A DNA stretch of 64,000 bases from positions 615,001 to 679,000 of the forward strand of contig NZ_CP022957.1 of the NCBI RefSeq assembly GCF_002269385.1, read 5' to 3'. This stretch comes from Maribacter cobaltidurans. Lineage in GTDB: Bacteria; Bacteroidota; Bacteroidia; Flavobacteriales; Flavobacteriaceae. Below, in pieces: positions 16,025 to 25,949 of this stretch (positions within the stretch are counted from its first letter, which is position 1; each line of letters starts with the position of its first letter). The notes beneath the pieces were generated by a model. The model had not been told where the DNA came from, did no database searches, and was given only the letters and a program-made list of their open reading frames with translations. The translations under genes and the position numbers were made by a program.

Positions 16025-17209
16025 TTATTTGGTCGTTAATTTAAATGTTGTTTTCGTAACATATTTTTCCCCAGGATTTAATACCACTGAGGGGAATTCC
16101 TCTTGATTTGGAGAATCTGGGTAATGTTGGGTCTCCAAACAAAGTCCGCTCCTTTTACCGTAAATTCCATTATTTGGGGCCGGAAGTGTGCCGTCCAAGA
16201 AATTTCCAGTATAGAACTGAATACCCGGCTCATCCGTGGAGACCTCCAAAAATCTACCAGTTGCAGGGTGATAAGCGCTTGCCACTTTTCTAAAACCCGC
16301 CTGTTGATCGTTCAATACCCAACAGTGATCATAACCGCCTCCCAATTTTAATTGTTCGTTCTCTTCGGAAATATCCTGACCTACCGTCTTGGGTTCCCTA
16401 AAATCAAAAGGAGTTCCTTCAACCGGCCTCAACTCTCCGGTAGGGATCAGACCACTATCAACCGGTAAATATGCATCCGCGTCAATTTCAACTACATGGT
16501 CCAAAATAGTGTTGGAAAAATCTCCCGATAAATTAAAATAGGCGTGCTGCGTAAGGTTCACCACGGTGGCCTTATCCGTTGTAGCTTCATAGAGTACATC
16601 CAAGGAATTATTATTGTGTAGGGTGTAGGTTACCGTGGTACTTAGGTTTCCGGGAAAGCCCTCTTCCATGTCTTTACTTAAATATGTTAATATCAACGAG
16701 ACAGAATCGTTTCCCTCCTCGGTCTTGGCATCCCAAACTTGCTTATCAAAACCTTTTATACCTCCATGCAAGCTATTTTCCCCATTGTTTTGTGCCAAGG
16801 TGTAGTCTTCTTCACCAATGCTGAACTTTCCTTTAGCAATACGGTTGCCATATCTTCCGATTAATGCCCCAAAGAAAGGATTGTCCTTTTCATATTGGGC
16901 CAAATCATCAAAGCCTAGGACTACATTTTCCATGTTTCCATCCTTGTCTGGGGTTCTCAAAGAGGTAATCCTACCACCGTAGGTGATAATATCCACCTCA
17001 ATTCCTCCCTCATTTTTAAGCGAAAACATAGTCACTTTTTCACCATCCTGCGTTTCTCCATAATCACTTTGTGTTATCGTTACTGTTTCAATTGTTTCTT
17101 CTGGCATTTCCACGTTCTTTTTATTTTCTGTTTTCCCTTTGCAATTCACGTTAATTGCAACTGTAGACAATAATGCGATTGCATAGAATAAATTGGTTAC
17201 TCGTTTCAT
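16025..17209 (-). CDS. galM: Aldose 1-epimerase (mutarotase), exported lipoprotein form
   Basis: A 394-residue aldose 1-epimerase that interconverts alpha and beta sugar anomers. Family motifs are GFDDLAQYEKDNPFFGALIGRYGNRIA, ENSLHGGIKGFD, LTQHAYFNLSG with the catalytic His, GGYDHCWVL, and CLETQHYPDSPNQ with the catalytic Glu. The N-terminus is a signal peptide with a lipobox-like INVNC, so the enzyme probably acts in the periplasm on sugar released by the two arabinofuranosidases encoded upstream. It lies 12 bp after araA and 23 bp before the symporter gene. The family call is safe; preference for L-arabinose is inferred from the operon. Confidence 0.92.
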   Translation of the reverse strand: MKRVTNLFYAIALLSTVAINVNCKGKTENKKNVEMPEETIETVTITQSDYGETQDGEKVTMFSLKNEGGIEVDIITYGGRITSLRTPDKDGNMENVVLGFDDLAQYEKDNPFFGALIGRYGNRIAKGKFSIGEEDYTLAQNNGENSLHGGIKGFDKQVWDAKTEEGNDSVSLILTYLSKDMEEGFPGNLSTTVTYTLHNNNSLDVLYEATTDKATVVNLTQHAYFNLSGDFSNTILDHVVEIDADAYLPVDSGLIPTGELRPVEGTPFDFREPKTVGQDISEENEQLKLGGGYDHCWVLNDQQAGFRKVASAYHPATGRFLEVSTDEPGIQFYTGNFLDGTLPAPNNGIYGKRSGLCLETQHYPDSPNQEEFPSVVLNPGEKYVTKTTFKLTTK

Positions 17210-17221
17210 GGTAAAAGTTTT

Positions 17222-18721
17222 TTACATGTTGTTTTTAAACAAATGAAAATATGCTTCATTTGCGTTCAATTGGTCTTTTAGGTTTCTAATCGTCGTATCC
17301 TTATCGATGACCACTAATTCAATTCCGGCCATTTCCGCAAAATCCTCTATAAATTCGGTCGTCAACGCTTGAGTATATACCGTATGATGGGCACCTCCAG
17401 CCAAAATCCATCCCGTAGCGGCCACTTCCAAATTGGGATGCGCATCCCATAGTACCCTTGCCACTGGCAAATTAGGTAATTTTCCCATTGGTTCCACGGC
17501 CTCTACTTCATTCACGATCAATCTAAAACGGTTGCCCAAATCGACCAATGAAACATTGATTGCAGGACCGGCAGGAGAGTTAAAAACCAAACGAACAGGA
17601 TCTTCCTTACCTCCTATTCCCAATGGATGCACTTCACATGATGGTTTACCATCTGCAATAGATGGACAGATTTCTAACATATGAGATCCCATCACATATG
17701 ATTTTTCCGGTGTAAAATGATACGTATAGTCTTCCATAAAGGATGTTCCTCCCTCCATATCGGAGGCCATCACCTTCAATGCCCTCAGTAATGCCGATGT
17801 CTTCCAATCTCCTTCAGCACCAAATCCGTAGCCATCAGCCATCAACCTTTGGGTGGCAATACCAGGAAGTTGTTTCAGTTCACCTAAGTTTTCAAAGGTA
17901 TCCGTGAATGCTGTAAAATTTCCTTCTTCCAAAAATGACCGAAGTCCCAATTCAATTTTGGCAGCCTCTACTAATGACTGTCTCTGCTCCCCTCCTACTT
18001 TGAGTTTATCGCTTAGTTTGTAGGAATCTTCATATTCTTGTACCAAGGCATCAATATCTTCTTGGCTCAATTTTTCCATATGTGCAATTACATCCGAAGA
18101 ATCATAACCGTTCACTGAGAAACCAAAGCGATACTGTGCTTCCACTTTGTCTCCTTCGGTGACGGCCACTTCCCTCATATTATCACCCAAACGAGCAACC
18201 TTAAGATTTTGAAATTCATACCATCCTAAAGCAACACGCATCCAATTCCCCAATTTTTGTTGTACTCTTTCCGTCTGCCAATGCCCAACTACTATTTTTC
18301 TGTTTTTGCGCATGCGGGTCATGATATGACCGAATTCCCGATCTCCGTGTGCGGATTGGTTCAAGTTCATAAAGTCCATGTCTATGGACTCCCATGGTAC
18401 TTCCGCATTGAACTGTGTATGTAGGTGGCATAAGGGTTTGTTCAATACGCTCAATCCCTTAATCCACATTTTAGCAGGAGAGAACGTATGCATCCAAGTA
18501 ATAATACCGATGCAATTTTTATTTGAACTTGCTTCCAAGCAGACATCTGTAATTTCTTGAGGGGTCTTTACCGTTGGCTTATAAACTATTTGAATTGGTA
18601 TATGTTTGGAGGCATTTAAGCCCTTAACTATTTCCTGTGAATTTTCAGCTACCTGATTTAATGTCTCAGGTCCATATAAATGTTGGCTTCCCGTTACAAA
18701 CCAAATTTCCTTCTCTGCCAT
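17222..18721 (-). CDS. araA: L-arabinose isomerase
   Basis: A 499-residue cytoplasmic enzyme converting L-arabinose to L-ribulose with Mn2+. Family features visible are [17 protein letters not shown] at the N-terminus, [14 protein letters not shown], the conserved [31 protein letters not shown] with a conserved Glu, [10 protein letters not shown] with the second Glu, [13 protein letters not shown] with a His, and [14 protein letters not shown] with the final His-His. Length matches the usual 490-500. It is the fifth gene of the arabinose operon, 29 bp after araD. Confidence 0.97.
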   Translation of the reverse strand: MAEKEIWFVTGSQHLYGPETLNQVAENSQEIVKGLNASKHIPIQIVYKPTVKTPQEITDVCLEASSNKNCIGIITWMHTFSPAKMWIKGLSVLNKPLCHLHTQFNAEVPWESIDMDFMNLNQSAHGDREFGHIMTRMRKNRKIVVGHWQTERVQQKLGNWMRVALGWYEFQNLKVARLGDNMREVAVTEGDKVEAQYRFGFSVNGYDSSDVIAHMEKLSQEDIDALVQEYEDSYKLSDKLKVGGEQRQSLVEAAKIELGLRSFLEEGNFTAFTDTFENLGELKQLPGIATQRLMADGYGFGAEGDWKTSALLRALKVMASDMEGGTSFMEDYTYHFTPEKSYVMGSHMLEICPSIADGKPSCEVHPLGIGGKEDPVRLVFNSPAGPAINVSLVDLGNRFRLIVNEVEAVEPMGKLPNLPVARVLWDAHPNLEVAATGWILAGGAHHTVYTQALTTEFIEDFAEMAGIELVVIDKDTTIRNLKDQLNANEAYFHLFKNNM

Positions 18722-18750
18722 ATATTTAATTATAAATCTGTTGTTAGTTA

Positions 18751-19452
18751 TTATTGTCCGTAGTAGGCATTTTTTCCATGCTTACGTTCGTAGTGTTTTT
18801 TGATTAAGGCGTCTTTAAGCCTTGGAGCCTTGGGGTTAATTTGCAAGGTTAGATAAGCCATTTGGGCCACCGTTTCTAACACCTTACTATTATATACTGC
18901 CTTGGCCGCGTCCTTGCCCCATGCAAAAGGACCGTGGTTTCCTAGCAAGACCATTTCAACCTCCTCCGATGAAAGCCCACGTTCATTGAAACAATCGATT
19001 ATTTGAATACCCGTATTATGCTCATAATTTCCAGCAATAAGGTCGTCTCTCATGGGTTCCGCACAGGGTATATCAGCGGTTAAATGATCCGCATGGGTGG
19101 TCCCAAATACAGGAATGTCCATTTGGGCTTGGGCCCAGGCGACAGAGTATGTAGCATGCGTATGTGCTATACCACCAATATGCTCCCAATTCTTATATAA
19201 ATAGGCGTGGGTTTTAGTGTCCGATGAAGGTCTCATTTCCCCTTCGATTATAGTATTATCGTAATCCAAGATTACAATATCCTCAGGTTTCAGTTTCTCA
19301 TAAGGCACTCCACTGGGCTTAATGGCAAAAACACCATTATTCCTATCCACCGCACTTACATTGCCGAATGTATAGATTACCAAACCCAAATCGTTCAGGG
19401 CTATATTGGCCTCAAAACATTCTTGCTTAAGTGCTTGGTATTTTGAACTCAT
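18751..19452 (-). CDS. araD: L-ribulose-5-phosphate 4-epimerase
   Basis: A 233-residue class II aldolase-fold enzyme that epimerises L-ribulose 5-phosphate to D-xylulose 5-phosphate, sending arabinose carbon to the pentose phosphate pathway. Motifs: [35 protein letters not shown], and the zinc site [17 protein letters not shown] with two His. FGTTHADHL and [17 protein letters not shown] follow. It ends with GKNAYYGQ, the usual AraD terminus. It begins 3 bp after the araB stop codon, so the two are tightly coupled. Confidence 0.97.
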   Translation of the reverse strand: MSSKYQALKQECFEANIALNDLGLVIYTFGNVSAVDRNNGVFAIKPSGVPYEKLKPEDIVILDYDNTIIEGEMRPSSDTKTHAYLYKNWEHIGGIAHTHATYSVAWAQAQMDIPVFGTTHADHLTADIPCAEPMRDDLIAGNYEHNTGIQIIDCFNERGLSSEEVEMVLLGNHGPFAWGKDAAKAVYNSKVLETVAQMAYLTLQINPKAPRLKDALIKKHYERKHGKNAYYGQ

Positions 19453-19455
19453 TTC

Positions 19456-21132
19456 TTATTTATTTTTGATTGAATTTTCGATAAAATCTCCCAAGTCGGT
19501 ATAGGATTCCATCAACTCGCTATAGGTATCCAAGGTATTTTCTTGTGGAAAATATTCAGCTTCAAAATCACTGCCCATAAACTTACTGGCCTCCACAACA
19601 TTCGGATAAATTCCAGAGGCAACAGCTGCATAAATAGCTGCCCCCAGTGCCGGTGCTTGGTCCGACTCGGCTACTTTTATGGGCATATTCATGACATTCG
19701 CAAGCGTTTGCATGATAAAAGGTGACTTCCTTGCCACACCACCAATACCGATTACCGAGTTTATTTCTACCCCTTCCTCTTGAAAACGGTCGGCAATTTT
19801 CTTGGAACCAAAACAGATGGCATTCACCAAAGCTTTAAAAATGTGTGGAGCCTTACTCCCTAAAGATAAATTGGAAATAGCACTTTTAAGGTTTTGGTCC
19901 GCATCCGGGGTACGGCGGCCATTGATCCAGTCCAATGCCGTTGGTATGCTTTCCGACAAAGGTATGACCTCCGCCGCATCCGATAATTTTTTAATAAAAT
20001 CGCTTTCTATTTCTTTCTTTAACTCGATTTTCTGCTCTTCCGATAAAATGTCCGAAGTCAAAACCAAATTGTCTATGGGCCATGAAAGGACATCCTTAAA
20101 CCATGCCAATAAATCCCCAAAAGCGGACTGTCCGGCTTCTAAGCCGACCAATCCCGGTATTACGGAACCTTCTACTTGTCCACAAATTCCTTTAATGGTA
20201 TTTCCTCCGATTTCTTTGTCTGTTGCTACCATGATATCACAAGTAGAAGTACCCATAACGCGAACCAAAGCGTGTTCGTCAATTTTGGCTCCTACAGCAC
20301 CGGAATGTGCATCAAAAGTTCCTACGGCAACAACGGTATCCGTCGTAAGACCTAATTTTTCTGCCCATTCTGTACTGAGATTACCGGCAATTTCGTTTGA
20401 AGTATAGGTTTCATCATAAAGGTTATCCCTTAAATCTGCCAAATATGGGTGGAGCTTTTCCAAAAATTCTTTAGGAGGTAATCCCCCCCAGCTCTCATGC
20501 CACATCGCCTTATGACCTGCGGCACATCGACTGCGCTTAAATGATTTCAAGTCCTTATTCTCGATAAGTAAATAAGTCATCAGGTCGCAATGCTCCATCC
20601 AGGTATAGGCATTCTCCTTAACACCCGGATCCTCTTTTACAACATGGGATATTTTGGCCCAAAACCACTCCGAAGAGTAAATACCACCTACATACTTTGT
20701 GAAATTTTCACCTCCCCAAGTAACAGCAAGTTCGTTGATTTGTTCGGCCTCCTTTATAGCCGTATGGTCTTTCCAGAGGACCATCATCGCATTTGGATTC
20801 TCGGTAAATCCTTCCACCAAGGCCAATGGTGTGCCATCTTTATCCAATGGGACAGGAGAAGAACCTGTCGTATCTATACATATTCCCTTGACATCGGCTG
20901 AATCTATGTTGCTTTTAGCCATAACGGCCTTCACCGTTTTCTCCAAACCTTCTATATGGTCAAGAGGATGTTGCCTAAATTGGTTTATTGACGGATTACA
21001 ATATTTATTATCCTTCCACCGACTATACCAACATACTTCAGATGCTATCTCGTCACCATTTTGAGAATTAATAAGCACAGCCCTGACGGAATCTGAGCCA
21101 TAATCCAATCCAATTACGTAATTATTTTTCAA
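19456..21132 (-). CDS. araB: Ribulokinase
   Basis: A 558-residue FGGY-family kinase that phosphorylates L-ribulose. Motifs are VIGLDYGSDSVRAVLIN at the N-terminus (the phosphate-1 loop), ICIDTTGSSPVPLD, CAAGHKAMWH, VAVGTFDAHSGAVGA, RVMGTSTCDIM, and the C-terminal IGIGGVARKSPFIMQTLANVM followed by ALGAAIYAAVASG. Length and motif order are those of AraB rather than xylulokinase, and the araD-araA context agrees. The gene lies 19 bp after GH127. Confidence 0.96.
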   Translation of the reverse strand: MKNNYVIGLDYGSDSVRAVLINSQNGDEIASEVCWYSRWKDNKYCNPSINQFRQHPLDHIEGLEKTVKAVMAKSNIDSADVKGICIDTTGSSPVPLDKDGTPLALVEGFTENPNAMMVLWKDHTAIKEAEQINELAVTWGGENFTKYVGGIYSSEWFWAKISHVVKEDPGVKENAYTWMEHCDLMTYLLIENKDLKSFKRSRCAAGHKAMWHESWGGLPPKEFLEKLHPYLADLRDNLYDETYTSNEIAGNLSTEWAEKLGLTTDTVVAVGTFDAHSGAVGAKIDEHALVRVMGTSTCDIMVATDKEIGGNTIKGICGQVEGSVIPGLVGLEAGQSAFGDLLAWFKDVLSWPIDNLVLTSDILSEEQKIELKKEIESDFIKKLSDAAEVIPLSESIPTALDWINGRRTPDADQNLKSAISNLSLGSKAPHIFKALVNAICFGSKKIADRFQEEGVEINSVIGIGGVARKSPFIMQTLANVMNMPIKVAESDQAPALGAAIYAAVASGIYPNVVEASKFMGSDFEAEYFPQENTLDTYSELMESYTDLGDFIENSIKNK

Positions 21133-21151
21133 TTTTAGCTTTTCTATTTTG

Positions 21152-23131
21152 TTATTTCGGCGAGCTATCCAACCAAACTTTCATTTTACCAACTCCTCTG
21201 TTAGACCAGGCATAATAGGGAATCGCTTTAAGGTTATCATCTTGGATTGTATTTACACCCCCTAAAAGATTCGGCTCCATTTGAACTTTAAAGTCGTTAT
21301 TTGATGGGATGGTTATCCCATCATATTTCCCCTTATTATCAATCTCCTCAACTGCATAGACCAAAGGGCCATATTCCAAGGCAATTTTACCTCTATTCTC
21401 GGCAACTTTATCGGAGGTCTCCACCTTTCTAACTTCCATTGGAAATTTAAGTTGAATTGTTTTTCCATTTACTTTTTCACTGGAAAGAGTCACATAGCCA
21501 TCCAAAGAATTGATGACCTCCTTTTGGCCGTCGATATAAACCTCCACCTTATCCGATACGTTGTTCACATAATCATAAAGTCCACCAGGAAGCACTTCGT
21601 TATTCGCCCAACCGGGTATACGAATTTTAAGATTGAAATTATCAGCTTGGGAGGCCTGTACATGTATCTCCACGTTACCATCCCAAGGATAATTCGTCTT
21701 TTGTGTAACTTGAACTTTACTATTAGGTAGGTCTACGGTAGCTTCATTCGAGGCATACAAATTCACATAAATATCTTTATCGGTTTTTGAATAAATCAGA
21801 CCTGGCATGGCAGGAATAAACCGCACGACATTTGTTGGACAGCAAGAACAATCGAACCACGATTTTCTGGTTGCAGCCCCTTGGTTAAATTCATATTTTC
21901 CATCGGACTCCAGGGCATTTGGATAGAAAAACTCTGTACCACTCAGGGAGAGACCAGAGATTAATCCATTGTATAAAGTTCGTTCTATAACGTCGTAATA
22001 CTTAGAATCCCCGGACATATTGAACAATCTATGGTTCCAATACACATCGCCGATAGAGGCGCATGTCTCATTATATGCGGTTAAGTTGGGAAGTTCATAA
22101 TTGTCACCAAACGCCTCTTGGTCATGTCTGGCACCTATCCCGCCGGTGATGTACATTTTTTTGCTCACCATATTGTCCCATAGGTTATCCACAGCGTTCA
22201 GGTAGGCCGAATCATTTTTGATTGCTGCAATATCTGTCATGGCGGCGTACATATAAACGGCCCTAACTGCATGTCCCACAACCTCATCCTGTTCTATAAC
22301 AGGAACGTGATCCTGTGAATAGGGACCGAAGAGTTCGTGATTATCTGGGTTGCCCCTATTATCCAAGAAATACTTGGCTAAATCAAGGTAGTCTTCTTTA
22401 CCTGTAACCTCATATAATTTGATGAGTCCGGTTTCTATAATCTGATGTCCTGGCACAGCGGCTATCTTACCTTCTCCTTCACCAAAGGTTTCCACCATTA
22501 AATCGGCATTTTTTATAGCGATATCCAAGAAATTCCGTTTTCCGGTAGCTTTATAATGTACTACGGCAGCCTCGTACATATGGCCGGCATTGTAAAGCTC
22601 ATGGCTTGCCGCAAGCGATTCCCATCTTTTACCTTCCTTTACCTCTACCCAAGTAGCGGGCGGTTTATAGGGGTCTATGGTACGCCAAGTGGTTAAATAT
22701 CCATCGGGTTCCTGTCCAATTTTTATAATTCCCACCAAGGAGTCCAACAAAGTCTCCAATTTCGGGTTTGGGGAACTGATCAAAGAGTTAGAGGCTCCTT
22801 CTATAATTTTATATACGTCAGAATCATCAAAAGGCATTACTCCGCGTACAGAACCTTCCATTTTGCCACCAGCGATTAAAAAGTTATCGAATCTCCCTTC
22901 TTCCTCACATTTTTCAATGGCGTATTCAATGGTTTTCTCCTGTACCCTCCTAATAATGGGGAGCCAGAATTCGTCCGTCAACTTGACATTTTGAATGTTC
23001 ACCGGAGTTATAGAATATCCTGACGCCTCTTCCTTCTTGACAGAAGCTACCTCCTCTTTTGTTTCCTTTTGACAGGAAATTATGAAAAGACAAAAAATAA
23101 GACTAACAAAAATATAATTACTCTTTTTCAT
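21152..23131 (-). CDS. GH127 beta-L-arabinofuranosidase, lipoprotein
   Basis: A 659-residue glycoside hydrolase of family 127 (formerly DUF1680). A lipoprotein signal ends in ISC with Cys20, followed by an acidic and lysine-rich stretch of the kind that marks surface lipoproteins in Flavobacteria. By position against HypBA1 of Bifidobacterium longum, all the active-site residues are present: Glu339 (acid/base), the zinc set Glu355, Cys357, Cys430 and Cys431 in NETCASIG and CSCCPTN, with the Cys acting as nucleophile. Such enzymes remove terminal beta-L-arabinofuranose, as found on extensin-type glycoproteins and some arabinans. It is the second gene of the operon, 9 bp after the GH51 gene. 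Confidence 0.93.
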   Translation of the reverse strand: MKKSNYIFVSLIFCLFIISCQKETKEEVASVKKEEASGYSITPVNIQNVKLTDEFWLPIIRRVQEKTIEYAIEKCEEEGRFDNFLIAGGKMEGSVRGVMPFDDSDVYKIIEGASNSLISSPNPKLETLLDSLVGIIKIGQEPDGYLTTWRTIDPYKPPATWVEVKEGKRWESLAASHELYNAGHMYEAAVVHYKATGKRNFLDIAIKNADLMVETFGEGEGKIAAVPGHQIIETGLIKLYEVTGKEDYLDLAKYFLDNRGNPDNHELFGPYSQDHVPVIEQDEVVGHAVRAVYMYAAMTDIAAIKNDSAYLNAVDNLWDNMVSKKMYITGGIGARHDQEAFGDNYELPNLTAYNETCASIGDVYWNHRLFNMSGDSKYYDVIERTLYNGLISGLSLSGTEFFYPNALESDGKYEFNQGAATRKSWFDCSCCPTNVVRFIPAMPGLIYSKTDKDIYVNLYASNEATVDLPNSKVQVTQKTNYPWDGNVEIHVQASQADNFNLKIRIPGWANNEVLPGGLYDYVNNVSDKVEVYIDGQKEVINSLDGYVTLSSEKVNGKTIQLKFPMEVRKVETSDKVAENRGKIALEYGPLVYAVEEIDNKGKYDGITIPSNNDFKVQMEPNLLGGVNTIQDDNLKAIPYYAWSNRGVGKMKVWLDSSPK

Positions 23132-23140
23132 ACTGTTGGA

Positions 23141-24700
23141 TTATTTGCTTCCTTGCAATACGATAACGGAAAAGGCAGGCAATTCTACTTCCAAAACTCC
23201 TTTCTTAAAGGTAAAACCCTTGTACTCCTTGGGTTCAATTTTATTGGGATTATCAAAAGTGTTATGGTCTTGTAATTTATCAGACATCAATATTTCCCCA
23301 GTGATTTTCTTAACTCCCAAGGCGTTCAAATCGATGGTTACCGTATTCTCTTTATGGGCATCTATGTTTACGATGGATAAATGAATCTTTCCTGCATCGT
23401 CTATCGATGCCGAAGCATTGATTGCGGGAAGGCTTTCTCCCTCATAGGTGTATTCAGGAGATTCAAAGGAAAGCGGAATTAGTTTTGCATCCTGGTGCAC
23501 TTTGTACATGTTCATCACATGGTATGTAGGAGTCAGAATCATTTTCTCCTTATCGGTCAAAATTACGGCTTGTAGCACATTCACTGTTTGGGCAAGGTTG
23601 GCCATTTTTACACGATCTGCATGATTATTGAAAATATTAAGGTTCATGCCGGCAATCATAGCATCCCGCATCGTGTTCTGCTGATACAGGAACCCGGGAT
23701 TGGTACCTTCTGCAACCTCGTACCATCCGCCCCATTCGTCTACGATAAGATCTACCTGCTTTTCCTTATCATATTTGTCCATTATTGCGGTGTGATTCAC
23801 TATCAATTCTTCCATCAGCCAAGATTCCTTCATGGTCTTGAAATATAGGTCCTCCGTAAAATCTACGTCGGAACCCTTGGCACTCCAATCAATAACGGAA
23901 TAGTGGTGCAGGGCAACTCCTTGCAACATGTTCTTGGGTATATTTTTCATAAGTACTTCCGTCCAGTTATAATCGTCATTGCTGGCACCAGAAGCAATTT
24001 TGTAAAGTCCTCCCTCAACGTCTGCGTCTGACATGAAAGTGACATATTTTTTATAGATATCTGCGTAATATTCCGGACGCATATTACCTCCACATCCCCA
24101 GGCCTCATTTCCAATTCCCCAAAATTTAACGGTCCATGGCTCATCCCTACCGTTCTCGCGTCTTAAATCGGACATGGGGCTTTTCCCCTTAAAATTCGTA
24201 TACTGTACCCAATCCGCCAATTCCTGTACCGTACCACTGCCCACGTTTCCGGAGAGATAAGGCTCCGTTTCAAGCACCTTGCAAAGATTCAAAAAGTTAT
24301 GGGTTCCAAAACTATTGTCCTCAGTAACTCCTCCCCACCAAGTATTTACGATAGTTGGTCTATTCTCCTGCGGACCTATACCGTCTTTCCAATGATACGT
24401 ATCGGCAAAGCAACCGCCGGGCCAACGTAAGTTGGGTATCTGAAGCTCTTTTAGCGCATCGATTATATCATTTCTCACCCCTTCCGTATTGGGTATCATA
24501 CTGTTATCGCCAACGTAGAATCCTTCATAGATACATCTGCCCAAATGTTCTGCAAAATGTCCGTAAATATGTTTACTAATGGTAGGAGCATCTTCCATCT
24601 TCCCGATTTCAATAGTGCTTTTTGTAGCTTGTCCCATGGAAACGCCAGTGCCCATAAAAAATGACATGGCAATAAGCAAATAGACTTTTAATGTTCTCAT
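23141..24700 (-). CDS. GH51 alpha-L-arabinofuranosidase, secreted
   Basis: A 519-residue GH51 enzyme with a signal peptide (cleavage near SMGQ) and a (beta/alpha)8 barrel followed by a C-terminal beta domain. The acid/base is Glu199 in GIGNEAWGCGG and the nucleophile Glu322 in LIVDEWGGWYE. Other family hallmarks are YGHFAEHLGRCIYEG, RWPGGCFADTYHW and WWGGVTEDNSFGTHNF. It releases alpha-L-arabinofuranose from arabinan, arabinoxylan or arabinogalactan. It is the first gene of the seven-gene arabinose operon and faces the AraR-type regulator across 455 bp of control region. Confidence 0.95.
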   Translation of the reverse strand: MRTLKVYLLIAMSFFMGTGVSMGQATKSTIEIGKMEDAPTISKHIYGHFAEHLGRCIYEGFYVGDNSMIPNTEGVRNDIIDALKELQIPNLRWPGGCFADTYHWKDGIGPQENRPTIVNTWWGGVTEDNSFGTHNFLNLCKVLETEPYLSGNVGSGTVQELADWVQYTNFKGKSPMSDLRRENGRDEPWTVKFWGIGNEAWGCGGNMRPEYYADIYKKYVTFMSDADVEGGLYKIASGASNDDYNWTEVLMKNIPKNMLQGVALHHYSVIDWSAKGSDVDFTEDLYFKTMKESWLMEELIVNHTAIMDKYDKEKQVDLIVDEWGGWYEVAEGTNPGFLYQQNTMRDAMIAGMNLNIFNNHADRVKMANLAQTVNVLQAVILTDKEKMILTPTYHVMNMYKVHQDAKLIPLSFESPEYTYEGESLPAINASASIDDAGKIHLSIVNIDAHKENTVTIDLNALGVKKITGEILMSDKLQDHNTFDNPNKIEPKEYKGFTFKKGVLEVELPAFSVIVLQGSK

Positions 24701-25155
24701 ACTATGTTCTTAAATTGTTTAATGGTTATTCTTTCCTATATACAGAATCATATCTAGCTAGACCAGATTGCTAATTACTCTAAATTTACAGTTTCAAAAG
24801 ACATACACTTTAATAATGCAGGCAAAACTCTATTAGTTCTAACTAAAATCAAACTTATAATCCAAAATTCATGAATTATAGGATTTGTGCTTTGAATAAC
24901 AAAAAAGCATATTAATTTTTATATATCTTACAGAACTAATGATTTTCCCATTTCAAAATTGAAAATCAAAAGTGTATTTTTAACACGTGTAAATAAACAG
25001 CAGATATTTGAATTTTCCAAGCTCAATAGTGCAATATGCATAATTTAACGACCTGATTTTCTTTAATTACGTACTTCAGGCAGAAAATTAATATGAAAAT
25101 AGGATGAATTTGACTAATTTTCGCCTTTGAAGAACTTACCAATACAACCATAAAA
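24701..25155. promoter_or_regulatory. Divergent control region of the arabinose operon and its regulator
   Basis: No gene lies in these 455 bp. For the operon, a minus-strand -7 element TAAGTTTG is at 24857-24850. Three short palindromes stand out: TCTAGCTAGA (24753-24762), TTAGTT-CT-AACTAA (24833-24846) and ACACGTGT (near 24982). The second sits where the transcript would start and is the best operator candidate. None has been compared with a known AraR site. Confidence 0.5.
24833..24857 (-). promoter_or_regulatory. Candidate -7 box with overlapping operator, arabinose operon
   Basis: TAAGTTTG (24857-24850, minus strand) fits the Bacteroidota -7 consensus TAnnTTTG. Four bases downstream begins the perfect inverted repeat TTAGTT-CT-AACTAA (24846-24833). 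A dimeric repressor bound there would block initiation. The -33 TTG element is not evident. Confidence 0.45.
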
Positions 25156-25875
25156 TTGCAAAATCCCGACCAGAAAGAAATATTGGCTCTTGCCAACTAT
25201 GATAACGAAGATAAAGTTCTACTAGCGGTTGACTGTATCATTTTTGGTTTCGATAGAGAGGAGTTAAAGATACTCCTGGTCAAGCGAAATTTTGAACCAG
25301 AAAAAGGCAAATGGTCTTTGATAGGTGGGTTTTTAAAAAAGGAAGAAAATCTTGACATAGCGGCCGTGAGGGTGCTTCATCATTTAACCGGACTTCATGA
25401 TATATACATGGAGCAACTATACATTTATAGCAAGGTAGATAGGGATCCGGCGGACCGAACTCTTTCCGTCTCTTATTATGCCCTTATTGATATCGCAAAA
25501 CACGACAAAGAGCTTATCAAACAAAATTCAGCGCAATGGTTCCCTTTAAAGGATGCCCCAACTTTGATCTTCGATCATAACGAAATGGTAGATAGGGCCA
25601 TTGCCCGGTTGAAACGAAGAGCGCTTAGCAAGCCCATTGGATTTGAGCTACTCCCTGAAAAGTTCACCATGCGTCAATTACAAAAATTATACGAAGCTAT
25701 ACTAGGCAAAAAACTGGATAAGCGAAATTTCATTAGTAAGTTCAACTCGTTCCATATCCTTATAAAATTGGACGAAAAAGACATGAGCTCCTCCAAAAAA
25801 GGTGCTTTTCTTTTCAAGTTCGATGAAGAAAAATATAAGCGGAAAGTGGAAGATGGATTCAATTTTAAAATTTGA
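25156..25875 (+). CDS. araR: AraR-type (NrtR-family) regulator: degenerate Nudix domain plus winged helix
   Basis: A 239-residue regulator made of a Nudix-fold domain (residues 20-150) and a winged-helix domain (about 160-235, including FTMRQLQKLYEAILGKKLDKRNF). The Nudix box region GGFLKKEENLDIAAVRVLHHLTGL starts near residue 57 and lacks the REXXEE metal-binding core, so hydrolase activity is not expected. The NrtR-family protein AraR of Bacteroides thetaiotaomicron has this architecture; it uses the Nudix fold to bind L-arabinose and releases its operator. The position, divergent from a full arabinose operon, supports the same role. The start appears to be TTG at 25156: no ATG is available and a stop lies in frame at 25111. 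Confidence 0.88.
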   Translation: MQNPDQKEILALANYDNEDKVLLAVDCIIFGFDREELKILLVKRNFEPEKGKWSLIGGFLKKEENLDIAAVRVLHHLTGLHDIYMEQLYIYSKVDRDPADRTLSVSYYALIDIAKHDKELIKQNSAQWFPLKDAPTLIFDHNEMVDRAIARLKRRALSKPIGFELLPEKFTMRQLQKLYEAILGKKLDKRNFISKFNSFHILIKLDEKDMSSSKKGAFLFKFDEEKYKRKVEDGFNFKI

Positions 25876-25899
25876 AATCCATCTTATCAGAAAACAGAA

Positions 25900-25926
25900 A
25901 GGGGTATCCTATTTTAGAATACCCCT
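25900..25926 (-). terminator. Terminator between araR and the ferritin-like genes
   Basis: AGGGGTAT and ATACCCCT pair around an 11-base loop. Read on the minus strand the hairpin is followed by TTTCTGTTTTC. It serves the ferritin-like genes and perhaps also araR, which converge here. Confidence 0.55.
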
Positions 25927-25949
25927 ACAACCTAATCTAATTATGAAAA

